Shown here one piece after another: positions 16,155-24,672 of a stretch of DNA of 64,000 bases. The DNA is taken from positions 124,001-188,000 of the forward strand of contig JANQJK010000016.1 of the NCBI GenBank assembly GCA_028281665.1. The letters run 5' to 3'. The notes below the pieces were generated by a model. That model saw nothing but the letters and a program-made list of their open reading frames with translations, had not been told where the DNA came from and did no database searches. Both the position numbers and the translations under genes were made by a program. This DNA comes from Hyphococcus sp. (GTDB lineage: Bacteria > Pseudomonadota > Alphaproteobacteria > Caulobacterales > Parvularculaceae). How positions within the stretch are numbered: position 1 is the stretch's first letter; each line of letters opens with the position of its first letter.

Positions 16155-17963
16155 TTAGACGCCAGCCTCTTCACGCGGCGTCATATGCCGACGCCATGCG
16201 CGCTTCCATGGCTTTGGCCAAAAGTGTTTCGGCGGGAACTTGTATCTCCGCTGGAGGAGATTTTTTTGCCTTGAATGTTCTGGCGACTCCGCAACGGCCT
16301 CGTCGTGCGTTTCGGTGACGGCGTCCCCATCTTCTTCAATCGGCGATGGCGCCTCCGCTTCCGCGCTGTCCGGCGAAAATGTGTCAGCATCGGGCGGCGA
16401 TGCTTCCTCGTCCTCCACGCTGTCATCTGCAAACGCGATATCGACCGGCAATGCGGCGCTTGCGGTTTCTTCCGGTTTTTCTTCGGCAGGCTGTTCCGCT
16501 GGCGCTGCTGCGGTGTGGCCGCCTTCATCGGGCGCCAGCCCGGTGCGAACGCTCATGCCTGGACGGAAGTAAACCCGCGCAGCGCCGACGGGCATGTTCA
16601 GGCTAACGTCAGCTTCATCGGATACCGCGTCCGCATTTGGCGCCTTTGAGTGATCTTTCGGTTCCTCGTGCGCCATAAGGGACTCACCCCCTTCGGGTTT
16701 ACTGTCGCCGGGATTGTCCGCAGCGGTCGTCTCGACGCTTTCGATGGTCACTTCGGCGTCGCCCTCATCGCCCGGCCCGTCCGTGAACTCCTGCGTAATG
16801 CGGTCCTGAAGCTCGCGCGGATTCTCGCTGACCTCCTGAGCGTGTGTATCCTCGCCCGCCTCTGATCGCTTTTTGGCCAGTGCGACCTTGGCTTTCGCCC
16901 GTTTGATCGCGGCCGCCTTGCGCGCGTCCCGCGCTTTTGCCCGTTTCGTCAGTGCGATGGCTTTCGCCTTCTTGCGAGCCCGGGCGACGAGCGCCTGCTT
17001 GTCTTCATCGGACTCCGCGGGTTCTGCGGGGGCGTTTTCGGCATTCTCCGGCGCGTCGGCCTGTTGCATCGCGTGCTTGGTCGGCTCCTCGGCGTCCTCC
17101 GCCGCTTTGGGCGACGGCGCCGCCGTGCGGAACAGGGCGGTGAGTTCGTCCCCGCTCAGCGCAGGCAATTCCAGCAATTCGCGAACGTGGTTGACGCGAG
17201 CCGGCCGGAAATCGGCGAGGGCGCCGACCTTGGCAAGGTGATTGCCCTGCGCCGCGGTGAAGCCAAGATCGCGCAAGGCTGAAAGGGACGCCTGGTCCTC
17301 AACGCCGACGGCGGTCGTCACGGCGTTCGCCTTCTTTGCAATATCGAGGAGGTCCGAAATGGCGCTGAGGCCGGGTCCGCGCACCGTGCGGGCAAAGCGC
17401 AGAATCGAGGAGCCGCCGGTCTTGATCTCATCAAAGGGGAAGGGGTCCACGGTCCTTAGAAAATCGCTGGCTCGACCCCGCACTTCGATGGCGAGCCGCG
17501 CGCCGGTTTCGCGCAGGCTCGAAAACCGGTCGATCATGCCTTCCAGATCGGAGTCGACCGGCGGCATGGGACATTCAAGGGTTATGAGATCGGCTGGAAA
17601 TTCATGGGCCTGCAATTCGGTCGCGAGGTGCGACGCGAAGGTTTCGTCAGCCAGATCCGCAAGAGACAGGTTCACCGAGAATCCGGGAGCAAAGGGCCCC
17701 CGCCATTCCGCATAACCGTCGAGCGCCGCGCTGAGAATATAGCGGGTCAGCTCGCACATCCGGCCCTGACTTTCGAAAAACGAGATAAAAGCGCCCGGCG
17801 GCAGCACGCCAAGGGACGGATGACGCCACCGCACGAAAGTTTCCATGCGGGCAAGCGCCCCATTGCCGAGGTCAAAGATAGGCTGAAAGAGGACTTCGAA
17901 GTCCTTGTTTTCAAGCGCGTTATTGATGTCGACATTAGAGAGCCGAACTGCTTGCGCGCTCAT
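16155..17963 (-). CDS. Degenerate EAL-domain protein with Lys/Ala-rich and acidic tail
   Basis: Residues 1 to about 250 form an EAL (c-di-GMP phosphodiesterase) fold: FQPIFDLGNGALARMETFVR with Glu41, Asn98 in FSVNLSLADL, Glu130 in LITLECP, Lys181 in DEIKTGG and Gln239 in AAQGN. The paired metal-binding Asp residues of the DDFG motif are replaced (EVRG at 160-163) and the Glu of AEGVE is Val219. Catalysis is therefore unlikely and a c-di-GMP-sensing or protein-binding role is more probable. Residues 324-368 are a highly basic Lys/Ala/Arg run, followed by a long acidic, probably disordered region and a basic C-terminus (about 500-602). At 602 residues it is much longer than a plain EAL protein. 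It is convergent with the flagellar operon. Confidence 0.8.
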   Translation of the reverse strand: MSAQAVRLSNVDINNALENKDFEVLFQPIFDLGNGALARMETFVRWRHPSLGVLPPGAFISFFESQGRMCELTRYILSAALDGYAEWRGPFAPGFSVNLSLADLADETFASHLATELQAHEFPADLITLECPMPPVDSDLEGMIDRFSSLRETGARLAIEVRGRASDFLRTVDPFPFDEIKTGGSSILRFARTVRGPGLSAISDLLDIAKKANAVTTAVGVEDQASLSALRDLGFTAAQGNHLAKVGALADFRPARVNHVRELLELPALSGDELTALFRTAAPSPKAAEDAEEPTKHAMQQADAPENAENAPAEPAESDEDKQALVARARKKAKAIALTKRAKARDARKAAAIKRAKAKVALAKKRSEAGEDTHAQEVSENPRELQDRITQEFTDGPGDEGDAEVTIESVETTAADNPGDSKPEGGESLMAHEEPKDHSKAPNADAVSDEADVSLNMPVGAARVYFRPGMSVRTGLAPDEGGHTAAAPAEQPAEEKPEETASAALPVDIAFADDSVEDEEASPPDADTFSPDSAEAEAPSPIEEDGDAVTETHDEAVAESPEHSRQKNLLQRRYKFPPKHFWPKPWKRAWRRHMTPREEAGV

Positions 17964-18134
17964 TCCACATACCTCCGTCAGCCTAATGGCTGGCCCGCTC
18001 CCAACCTTCTTATTGTCGGTGACAGCGGGTTAACGCCCCCTGAACGGGAGCGCCTGCCGTCTCCTAGACGGCCATATCGCATGAGTGCCGCGATTCACGC
18101 GGTGTGGTAAACCGCTGGTTAAGCGAACATTCGA

Positions 18135-18902
18135 TTAATAATCGAATTGTTCCCGCAGGATACGCTCATCGAGGGAATGGCCCTGGTCGAACAGCAGGGT
18201 CATGGATATCGAGCGGTCCTCGCGCGCCGTGACGCGCGTCACATTCCTGACCTCGTAATTGTCCGCCACCGCCGAAACGGGCCGGAATTCCGGGTTGATC
18301 GTCTCGAACTGGACAACCGCGTCGTGGGACAACAAGGCGCCCCGCCAGCGCCGCGGCCGGAACGCGCTGATCGGCGTCAGCGCCAGCATCTGTGCGTTGA
18401 TGGGCAGAATCGGACCGTGCGCCGAAAGATTATAGGCGGTTGAACCGGCGGGCGTCGCGAGCAGCACCCCGTCGCAGGTCAGGGAATCCATGCGCACCTT
18501 GCCATTGACGGTAATCCGGATCTGGGCGCTCTGGCGCGTCTGCCGAAAAAGTGAGATCTCGTTGATGGCTCTTGCCGTCTCAACATGGCCGTCATCGGTG
18601 GTCGCTTCCATGGTCAGGGGATGGATCACCGCCTCTTCGGCCGCCTCGATTCTGTCGGCGAGGCCGTCGACGTCCTGCGGGTTCATCAAGAAGCCGACAG
18701 TGCCGCAATTGACGCCATAGATCGGTTTGCCGTCGTTCATATGGGTGCGCAGGGTTTCGAGCATGAAACCATCGCCGCCTATAGCGACAATGACATCCGC
18801 CTTGCTGGGCGAACAATCGCCATACCGCTCAACGAGCGCCTGAAGCGTCGAGGCTGCTTCCGGTTTATCGCTCGCCAGAAAACCAAGTCTCTTTGTCGTC
18901 AT
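18135..18902 (-). CDS. nadK: NAD kinase
   Basis: NadK phosphorylates NAD to NADP with ATP or polyphosphate. The 255-residue protein shows the catalytic GGDG motif (VIVAIGGDGFMLETLR), the NE motif (AINEISLFRQ) and the DGVLLATPAGSTAYNLSAHG block. The short form, lacking the N-terminal extension, is common in Alphaproteobacteria. It is divergent from egtB, 74 bases away. Confidence 0.93.
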   Translation of the reverse strand: MTTKRLGFLASDKPEAASTLQALVERYGDCSPSKADVIVAIGGDGFMLETLRTHMNDGKPIYGVNCGTVGFLMNPQDVDGLADRIEAAEEAVIHPLTMEATTDDGHVETARAINEISLFRQTRQSAQIRITVNGKVRMDSLTCDGVLLATPAGSTAYNLSAHGPILPINAQMLALTPISAFRPRRWRGALLSHDAVVQFETINPEFRPVSAVADNYEVRNVTRVTAREDRSISMTLLFDQGHSLDERILREQFDY

Positions 18903-18976
18903 ATTACTATTGTGCCCGAAACCGTGATTTGGACCATTGCGCCTATCTATGTTAGGCGCATCCGCCCGCTAAAGGA

Positions 18977-20269
18977 ATGCGCGGCTTTATGGCCTTTGAC
19001 TCACCAATTTTTGCCGACCGCGCGGCGATACTGGATCGTTACCGGCAGGCGCGCGCGCAAAGCCTGGCGCTTGCCGATCCGCTCTCTCCGGAGGACTGGA
19101 TGCTCCAGTCGATGCCGGACGCGAGCCCGGTCAAGTGGAATCTCGCCCACACGAGCTGGTTTTTCGAAACCTTCATCCTGAAGAAATTCGCGCCCGACTA
19201 CTCCGAGTTTCACGAGAGATTCGGGTATCTCTTTAACTCCTATTACAACCAGATTGGCAAAATGCACCCTCGGCCGGAGCGTGGGCTTTTGTCGCGCCCG
19301 ACGGCGAGCGACATTCGCGCATATCGCGATCATGTGGACGGGGCCATGGAACGGCTCCTCGATAACGCCTCCGATGATCTCGCGACGCAGATTGCGCCCC
19401 TTGTCGCGCTCGGCGTTGCCCATGAGGAACAGCACCAGGAACTGTTGCTTACGGACATCAAACATGCGCTCTCCCAGAATTCGCTATTGCCCGCGGCCTA
19501 TGATCGTCCGGAGGCGGATGATCATTCGGCGCCGGTTGCCCTGAAATTTGAAGAGATGGAGGGTGGGCTCTGCGAGATTGGCTGGAACGGCGACGGTTTC
19601 GCCTTTGACAATGAGGGCCCGCGTCACAAGGTTTTTCTCCAGCCGTTCAAGCTGGCCAACCGTCTTGTCACCAATGCGGAGTTCATCGAATTTATTGAAG
19701 ACGGCGCCTATGAAAACCCGGCGCTCTGGCTTTCTGATGCATGGACCCTTATTCAGAACGAAGGGTGGCGTGCGCCGCTTTACTGGCGTCGAAGCGAGGG
19801 CGCCTGGCGTCGCTTTGCTCTTTCCGGCGAGGAAGAGATCGACCCTCATGCGCCCGTGAGCCATATCAGCCAGTATGAAGCGGCGGCTTTCGCATATTGG
19901 GCCGGCGCGCGTTTGCCAACCGAGTTCGAATGGGAGGCGGCGGCGTCATTGTTCCCTGTGGCGGGGGCGTTCTGCGACAGCAGCGGTCCCGGCGAACCGA
20001 AGCGCGCGGATGGGACTGCGCGGATCGCCCAGCTATTTGGCGATTGCTGGGAATGGACCGCAAGCGCGTATGTGGCGTACCCGAAATACGCGCCGCCCGC
20101 CGGGGCCGTCGGCGAATACAACGGCAAATTCATGTCGGGGCAGATGGTGCTCCGCGGCGGTTCCTGCGCGACGCCGGTCGGGCATATTAGGGTTTCCTAT
20201 CGAAACTTCTTTCCGGCAAATGCGCGCTGGCAATTTTCCGGCGTCCGCCTTGCGAAGGACTGCGATTAG
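18977..20269 (+). CDS. egtB: Ergothioneine biosynthesis protein EgtB
   Basis: EgtB is the non-haem iron sulfoxide synthase joining hercynine to a thiol donor (gamma-glutamylcysteine or cysteine). The 430-residue protein has an N-terminal DinB-like domain with KWNLAHTSWFFETFIL, the iron-binding HxxxHxE motif in VAHEEQHQELLLTD, and a C-terminal formylglycine-generating-enzyme-type domain (PRHKVFLQPFKLANRLVTNA, ARLPTEFEWEAA, GDCWEWTASAY, SYRNFFPANARWQFSGVRLA). An AAAGGA abuts the first ATG; the in-frame ATG at 18989 (MAFDSP) has better spacing and may be the true start. No egtD methyltransferase is next to it. Confidence 0.92.
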   Translation: MRGFMAFDSPIFADRAAILDRYRQARAQSLALADPLSPEDWMLQSMPDASPVKWNLAHTSWFFETFILKKFAPDYSEFHERFGYLFNSYYNQIGKMHPRPERGLLSRPTASDIRAYRDHVDGAMERLLDNASDDLATQIAPLVALGVAHEEQHQELLLTDIKHALSQNSLLPAAYDRPEADDHSAPVALKFEEMEGGLCEIGWNGDGFAFDNEGPRHKVFLQPFKLANRLVTNAEFIEFIEDGAYENPALWLSDAWTLIQNEGWRAPLYWRRSEGAWRRFALSGEEEIDPHAPVSHISQYEAAAFAYWAGARLPTEFEWEAAASLFPVAGAFCDSSGPGEPKRADGTARIAQLFGDCWEWTASAYVAYPKYAPPAGAVGEYNGKFMSGQMVLRGGSCATPVGHIRVSYRNFFPANARWQFSGVRLAKDCD

Positions 20270-20347
20270 GTCGTGCGTCTGCGTAGCCATCGCGGTAAAG
20301 TCGTCGCCGAATAGAATGCGCGACAAAACGAATGATGGAGGTCGCAT

Positions 20348-21181
20348 ATGTCCGCACAGCAGCATACGCCGGAGTCCGTCGGGGTGGAGGCCGGATTTTC
20401 CGTTCCCGATCCGGAGACGCTGCCCTCGTTGAAGGGGAAGGTCTCGGACGAGGAATGGCGCTTACGCTGTGATCTCGCTGCGACCTATCGCCTTGCGGCG
20501 CTTTACAGGTGGGACGACATGATCTTCACGCATATCTCGGTGCGGTGTCCTGATGATGGGAGCGCTCCGCGTTTCCTGATCAATCCGTATGGCGTTTTTT
20601 TCGATGAAATGACGGCGTCATGTCTTTTGAAAGTCGATGTCGACGGTAATGTCGTTGGCGAAACGCCGTATTTTTCGAATCCTGCCGGGTTTACAATTCA
20701 TTCAGCCATTCACATGGCGCGGGACGACGCCCACGCCGTTCTCCATCTTCATACGCCATATGGCGTTGCCGTTTCGGCGCAGGAAGGCGGGTTAAAGCGA
20801 TACTCGCAATTTGCCATGATCTGCCATGACGACGTCGCCTATCACGACTATGAAGGCATCGCGACGGATCACGACGAGCGCGCGCGCATCGTCAAGGACT
20901 TCGGCAATCATGGGTTTCTGATCCTGCGCAACCACGGCACGCTTACCGTCGGCGCGAATTGTCCGACCGCTTTTATGAGGATGTACTTCCTGGAACAGGC
21001 CTGCCGCGCGCAAATTCTGGCGCAGTCCGACACAAAACCGCCCATGGAGGAGCCGTCCGCCATGAGCGCGAAAGTCCTCCAGCAGGGCGCGCCGGCCTTT
21101 GTGCCGGGCATCGGCGACAATCTCGCCTGGCCGGGCCTCATCCGTAAGCTCAACCGCAATAATCCCGGCTTTGACGTCTAG
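20348..21181 (+). CDS. Class II aldolase/adducin domain protein
   Basis: The 277-residue protein has the class II aldolase/adducin fold: LAATYRLAALYRWDDMIFTH with ISVR, FLINPYGVFFDEMTASCLLK, the zinc-binding HLHTPYGVAVSAQ and the later ILRNHGTLTVGANCPTAFMR. The family includes fuculose-phosphate aldolase, but this longer class is often annotated only by fold and its substrate is unknown. A GGAGG site precedes the ATG. It is the last backbone gene before tRNA-Thr and the island. Confidence 0.85.
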   Translation: MSAQQHTPESVGVEAGFSVPDPETLPSLKGKVSDEEWRLRCDLAATYRLAALYRWDDMIFTHISVRCPDDGSAPRFLINPYGVFFDEMTASCLLKVDVDGNVVGETPYFSNPAGFTIHSAIHMARDDAHAVLHLHTPYGVAVSAQEGGLKRYSQFAMICHDDVAYHDYEGIATDHDERARIVKDFGNHGFLILRNHGTLTVGANCPTAFMRMYFLEQACRAQILAQSDTKPPMEEPSAMSAKVLQQGAPAFVPGIGDNLAWPGLIRKLNRNNPGFDV

Positions 21182-21280
21182 GGTCAGCTGCCGGGCCTGC
21201 GGGATTAAACAACCACTGGCAATTCCCCGCGAGTTCGACTATCTACCGCCCTCGCGCGCACGGTCTGTTGTGCGCCGCAG

Positions 21281-21356
21281 GCCGCAATAGCTCAGCTGGT
21301 AGAGCACCTGATTTGTAATCAGGGGGTCGGGAGTTCGAGTCTCTCTTGCGGCACCA
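21281..21356 (+). tRNA. tRNA-Thr (anticodon TGT), island integration target
   Basis: The 76-base cloverleaf has acceptor GCCGCAA/TTGCGGC, anticodon stem CCTGA/TCAGG with loop TTTGTAA (anticodon TGT), a T arm with GGGAG-TTCGAGT-CTCTC and encoded CCA. Its last 17 bases recur at 42323-42339, so it remains intact beside the integrated island. Confidence 0.96.
21340..21356 (+). repeat. Left attachment site (attL core) within tRNA-Thr 3' end
   Basis: TCTCTCTTGCGGCACCA covers the end of the T arm, the acceptor strand and CCA, and is identical to the copy at 42323-42339. The matches stop one base further out on each side. Confidence 0.92.
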
Positions 21357-21469
21357 TGCATCATTCTCACACCTGCGCATTCCTACGTATATTGTGTTGA
21401 TTTTAAAGCAATTTTCAAAAACACCCTTAATCGCTGCATCTCCCCTTTAACCATTGTTTCCCATATTCT

Positions 21470-21481
21470 AAGGTGGGCTGA
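21470..21481 (+). repeat. Candidate integrase arm-type site, left copy
   Basis: AAGGTGGGCTGA, followed shortly by AGGTGGACTGG, recurs at the other island end (42243-42254, followed by GTGGTGGGCC). Short GGTGG-type words near both ends fit arm binding sites of P4-type integrases. Confidence 0.5.
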
Positions 21482-21504
21482 TAGGTGGACTGGAATGTTG
21501 GTGC

Positions 21505-22668
21505 ATGGCGCGAACGATCCATAAGGCGCTTACCGCAATAAAGGCTCGCAAATTGGGTGCTGGGAAGCATTGCGATGGCGGTGGACTTTGGCTCGTCAAA
21601 GCTTCTCGCGAACGAGGCAAATGGATTTTTCGCTTCACGCTTTCATCGAAGAGGCGTGAAATGGGGCTTGGGTCGTGGCCGGATGTTTCTCTTCTTGAAG
21701 CTAGAACTATGGCGCAGGAAGCCCGTGCTAAAATCCGCAATCACATCGACCCAATTGATGAACGCCGCATTCGCCAACGTGTGGTGAAACCAATGACTGT
21801 CGAGGAGGCTGTGCGCGATTGTTTCAAATCACGACAAGCGGAACTTAAGGGCGACGGCAAGAGTGGTCGCTGGCTCTCACCATTGACGGTGCATGTCTTT
21901 CCCTCTGTTGGCAATAAGCCAATTGAGCAGGTTGATCAGCATACTCTGGTCGATGTGCTTTCGCCGATCTGGCAAACAAAGACAGATGCGGCGCGAAAGT
22001 CCCTTAATCGCATCAATCTCACTCTGAAGCATGCTGCTGCACTTGGACTTGATGTTGATCTTCAAGCCACCATGAAAGCGCGTGCACTACTCGGCAAACA
22101 ACGCCATGTTGTTACGCATATCCCATCACTTCATTATGCTGACATGCCCAAGTTTTACAATTGGTTGTGTTCAAAGCAGCAAGTGTCAGTCTTTGCGCTT
22201 CGTTTTTTAATCCTCACGTTGGCTCGCACCAGTGAGGTGCGTTTTGCTCGTGTTGATGATGTGCAAGATGGCGTTTGGATAATCCCCGCTGAGAATACAA
22301 AATCCAACCGAGAGAATCGTGTGCCACTCACCGATGAAGCGTTGAATGTTATCTTGATGGCGCGCACCAACGACGATCAATCGTTACTTTTTCCGTCTCC
22401 GCGCGGTAAGGCGTTGTCGGATGCCGCCATGTCAAAGTTCATGAAGGACAATGGATATACCGCGCGTCCGCATGGATTTCGTGCAAGTTTTCGTACTTGG
22501 GTAGAAGAGCAAACTGACGCCCAGTATGAAGTCGCCGAAGCTGCACTTGGTCACACTGTCGATGGCGAAGTTGCGCGTGCCTATCAACGGTCCGACCGTT
22601 TTAAGAAACGGAAGAAGCTACTTGAACAGTGGATGGCGTTTCTAACCGAAGAGAGTTCAACAGCATAG
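21505..22668 (+). CDS. int: P4-type tyrosine integrase of the island
   Basis: This 387-residue tyrosine recombinase integrates and excises the island at tRNA-Thr. The N-terminal DUF4102-like arm-binding domain is seen in GKHCDGGGLWLVKASRERGK and MGLGSWPDVSLLEARTMAQE. A core-binding domain follows from about residue 95. Catalytic residues are the Arg of ARTSEVRF, the Lys of NTKSNRENRVPLT, HGFRASF (H-x-x-R), LGHT and the Tyr of ARAYQRSD, so the set is complete. It reads away from the tRNA. Family and target are well matched: such integrases usually use tRNA 3' ends. Confidence 0.95.
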   Translation: MARTIHKALTAIKARKLGAGKHCDGGGLWLVKASRERGKWIFRFTLSSKRREMGLGSWPDVSLLEARTMAQEARAKIRNHIDPIDERRIRQRVVKPMTVEEAVRDCFKSRQAELKGDGKSGRWLSPLTVHVFPSVGNKPIEQVDQHTLVDVLSPIWQTKTDAARKSLNRINLTLKHAAALGLDVDLQATMKARALLGKQRHVVTHIPSLHYADMPKFYNWLCSKQQVSVFALRFLILTLARTSEVRFARVDDVQDGVWIIPAENTKSNRENRVPLTDEALNVILMARTNDDQSLLFPSPRGKALSDAAMSKFMKDNGYTARPHGFRASFRTWVEEQTDAQYEVAEAALGHTVDGEVARAYQRSDRFKKRKKLLEQWMAFLTEESSTA

Positions 22669-22692
22669 GACTCCGATTTCTATTTGGGGCCT

Positions 22693-22956
22693 CTAGGCAA
22701 CGCCTTGAGATGCCTTCAAGGCTGCTTCCATCTTTTCTAACCGCCCTTGCGGGTGTGACATGGCCCGAAACTCGTCAATTGAATAGCGCTTAGTGCCGGA
22801 TTCGTTGACCGGTATTGAGGGACCTGCTTTGATGTAGCTCCATTGATGCTCAATAAGCGGTGGATTGTCGCCACTTATCACAATGCGCCACCAATCTTCA
22901 TTTTCCGACAAACCGCCTTTAACACGTTTGTCGAACTCGATCTTATTTTCGGGCAT
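22693..22956 (-). CDS. Hypothetical protein
   Basis: The 87-residue hydrophilic protein (MPENKIEFDKRVKGGLSENE at the start) ends in a helix, GRLEKMEAALKASQ. A GGAGG ribosome-binding site 5 bases before the ATG supports it. It is convergent with the integrase, 24 bases away. No family is recognised. Confidence 0.6.
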   Translation of the reverse strand: MPENKIEFDKRVKGGLSENEDWWRIVISGDNPPLIEHQWSYIKAGPSIPVNESGTKRYSIDEFRAMSHPQGRLEKMEAALKASQGVA

Positions 22957-23024
22957 TAGACCTCCTATTGATTACAGCAAAGCGTATAGAAAGCTGTGGT
23001 CAAAATCAAAAAGGAGAATGTGGG

Positions 23025-23249
23025 ATGGCAAGCAAGCGATGGACAATCTGGGCTATTCTGGGTTCTTTGGTCGGATTAGTTTTTGGCTACTTGGTTGAAG
23101 TAAAGACAAAGGCCGCCCGCGACTCTTTCGGTGAATGGCTTACTGCGTGGGCCTATGACTATGGCGGTTGGTCTTGGTTGGCGTGGCTACTGATCGGGGC
23201 AGCGATAGGTGGTCTGATTGGCTGGCTTCGAAGCCAAAATTCAAACTGA
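23025..23249 (+). CDS. Small membrane protein with two predicted helices
   Basis: The 74-residue protein MASKRWTIWAILGSLVGLVF has one membrane helix near residues 7-25 and a second near 48-66 (WSWLAWLLIGAAIGGLIGWL), joined by a polar loop. AAGGAG lies 9 bases before the ATG at 23025, which is why I prefer it over an upstream ATG. It could belong with the operon that follows after 184 bases, but nothing shows this. Function unknown. Confidence 0.6.
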   Translation: MASKRWTIWAILGSLVGLVFGYLVEVKTKAARDSFGEWLTAWAYDYGGWSWLAWLLIGAAIGGLIGWLRSQNSN

Positions 23250-23433
23250 GACACACCCCTTTGATGCCAGCAACATGCGAACACTTGCGATTGTCGACGA
23301 TATTAATTGCGTGGGCAAAACAATCACCGATTGGCAGGCGGTCCTAATTTTCCACATTTTTTCTTTTCACTATTTCTGCTTATCATGATTTTTGTATAAA
23401 GCCACTACCTTCCGCTGAACCAGGGAATCGGAA

Positions 23434-23610
23434 ATGCGAACCGACGAAGAGACAATTCAACTGAAGGTATCCAGTGAACTCAAAAAACAAATAAAACTAA
23501 CCGCCTTGAAGAAGGATCAAACCGTCAGAGAGTTTGTTCTCATGGCGTTATCGAAAAACGGAATAAAAGTTCCAACATCAGAACTTAGAGATAGACGCAA
23601 ATCAAACTGA
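23434..23610 (+). CDS. Ribbon-helix-helix-like small DNA-binding protein
   Basis: The 58-residue protein MRTDEETIQLKVSSELKKQI continues KLTALKKDQTVREFVLMAL. It shows the ribbon-helix-helix layout: a short strand (IQLKV), helix 1 (SSELKKQIKLTALKKD) and helix 2 (TVREFVLMALSK). Such proteins act as autorepressors or antitoxin-type regulators. It ends 15 bases before the DNA methyltransferase gene, so it probably leads that operon and could time its expression as controller proteins do in other R-M systems. That role is inference. Confidence 0.65.
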   Translation: MRTDEETIQLKVSSELKKQIKLTALKKDQTVREFVLMALSKNGIKVPTSELRDRRKSN

Positions 23611-23625
23611 CATCGGGTACGAAGA

Positions 23626-24672
23626 ATGAGCACGAATGCTTCTGTTGTTGATCTATTTTGCGGAGTTGGCGGGCTGACTCATGGCTTTGTCAAGGAACGC
23701 ATTCCAGTAGTGGCTGGAATTGATATCGACGAAGATTGCCGCTTTCCATACGAGTTCAACAACAATGCGCCATTTATAAATCTGGATGTGGCTAAGGCAA
23801 AGTCGGCTGATATCAGCTCGCTCTTTCACAAGGGTAAAGCGAAAGTGCTCGTTGGATGTGCGCCTTGCCAGCCATTTTCAACTTACAACTATCGGAACGA
23901 TGATCCGAATTGGAAACTATTAAACGCATTTGGCCGGTTAATACGTGATGTTAAGCCGGATGTTGTTTCAATGGAAAACGTACCGCAGCTTGTAAAGTTT
24001 AGGCACGGGCGTGTTTTCAAAAACTTTCTTAGGGTATTAGATAGATGCGGTTACCATATTTCATGGGATATCTTATTTGGTCCCGATTATGGCCTTGCCC
24101 AAACTCGTTCAAGGCTAGTTTTGCTTGCTTCTCGGCTTGGTCCGATCGAATTACCTCATCCCTCTCACAAATATAAACATAAGACAGTACGAGACGTTAT
24201 CGGAAAGCTTCCGCCAATTGCCTCGGGTGAAATCTCTGCATCAGACCCGCTGCACAGATCATCAAAGTTGTCGCCGACAAATCTTAGCCGCATAAAAATA
24301 TCGGCACCCGGAAAAACATGGCGCGACTGGGATAAACGACTCGTAACGCGATGCCACAAGGAAGATACCGGGAGAGGATATTCCTCAGTATATGGGCGAA
24401 TGGAATGGCATAAGCCTTCTCCCACAATCACTACACAATTCTATGGTTTCGGAAATGGTCGGTTTGGGCATCCGGAACAGAATCGCGCTTTGTCTCTGCG
24501 CGAAGGAGCCCTTCTGCAATCATTTCCGAGAAACTATCGCTTTGCTCGACCAGGAGAGGCCATCCATTTTAAGAAAATTGGACGAATGGTCGGAAATGCC
24601 GTTCCAGTACGGCTTGCTCAGCTGATAGCAAGGTCAATAAAAAGGCATCTGACGGAGAACGGGTATGCCTAA
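23626..24672 (+). CDS. DNA (cytosine-5) methyltransferase
   Basis: The 348-residue enzyme transfers methyl from SAM to C5 of cytosine in DNA. All core motifs are present in order: I (VVDLFCGVGGLTHGF), IV with catalytic Cys (GCAPCQPFS, about residue 85), VI (MENVPQL), VIII (QTRSRLVLLAS), IX (KPSPTITT) and X (GRMVGNAVP). A target-recognition segment of about 90 residues separates VIII from IX. It overlaps the following ATPase-nuclease gene by 8 bases, so the pair is translationally coupled. The recognised sequence cannot be told from the protein. Confidence 0.93.
   Translation: MSTNASVVDLFCGVGGLTHGFVKERIPVVAGIDIDEDCRFPYEFNNNAPFINLDVAKAKSADISSLFHKGKAKVLVGCAPCQPFSTYNYRNDDPNWKLLNAFGRLIRDVKPDVVSMENVPQLVKFRHGRVFKNFLRVLDRCGYHISWDILFGPDYGLAQTRSRLVLLASRLGPIELPHPSHKYKHKTVRDVIGKLPPIASGEISASDPLHRSSKLSPTNLSRIKISAPGKTWRDWDKRLVTRCHKEDTGRGYSSVYGRMEWHKPSPTITTQFYGFGNGRFGHPEQNRALSLREGALLQSFPRNYRFARPGEAIHFKKIGRMVGNAVPVRLAQLIARSIKRHLTENGYA

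Noticed and set aside
18129-18147. Palindrome ATTCGATTA-A-TAATCGAAT
   Set aside because: It overlaps the last codons and stop of nadK (Gln-Phe-Asp-Tyr-stop) and has no downstream gene in position; probably chance.
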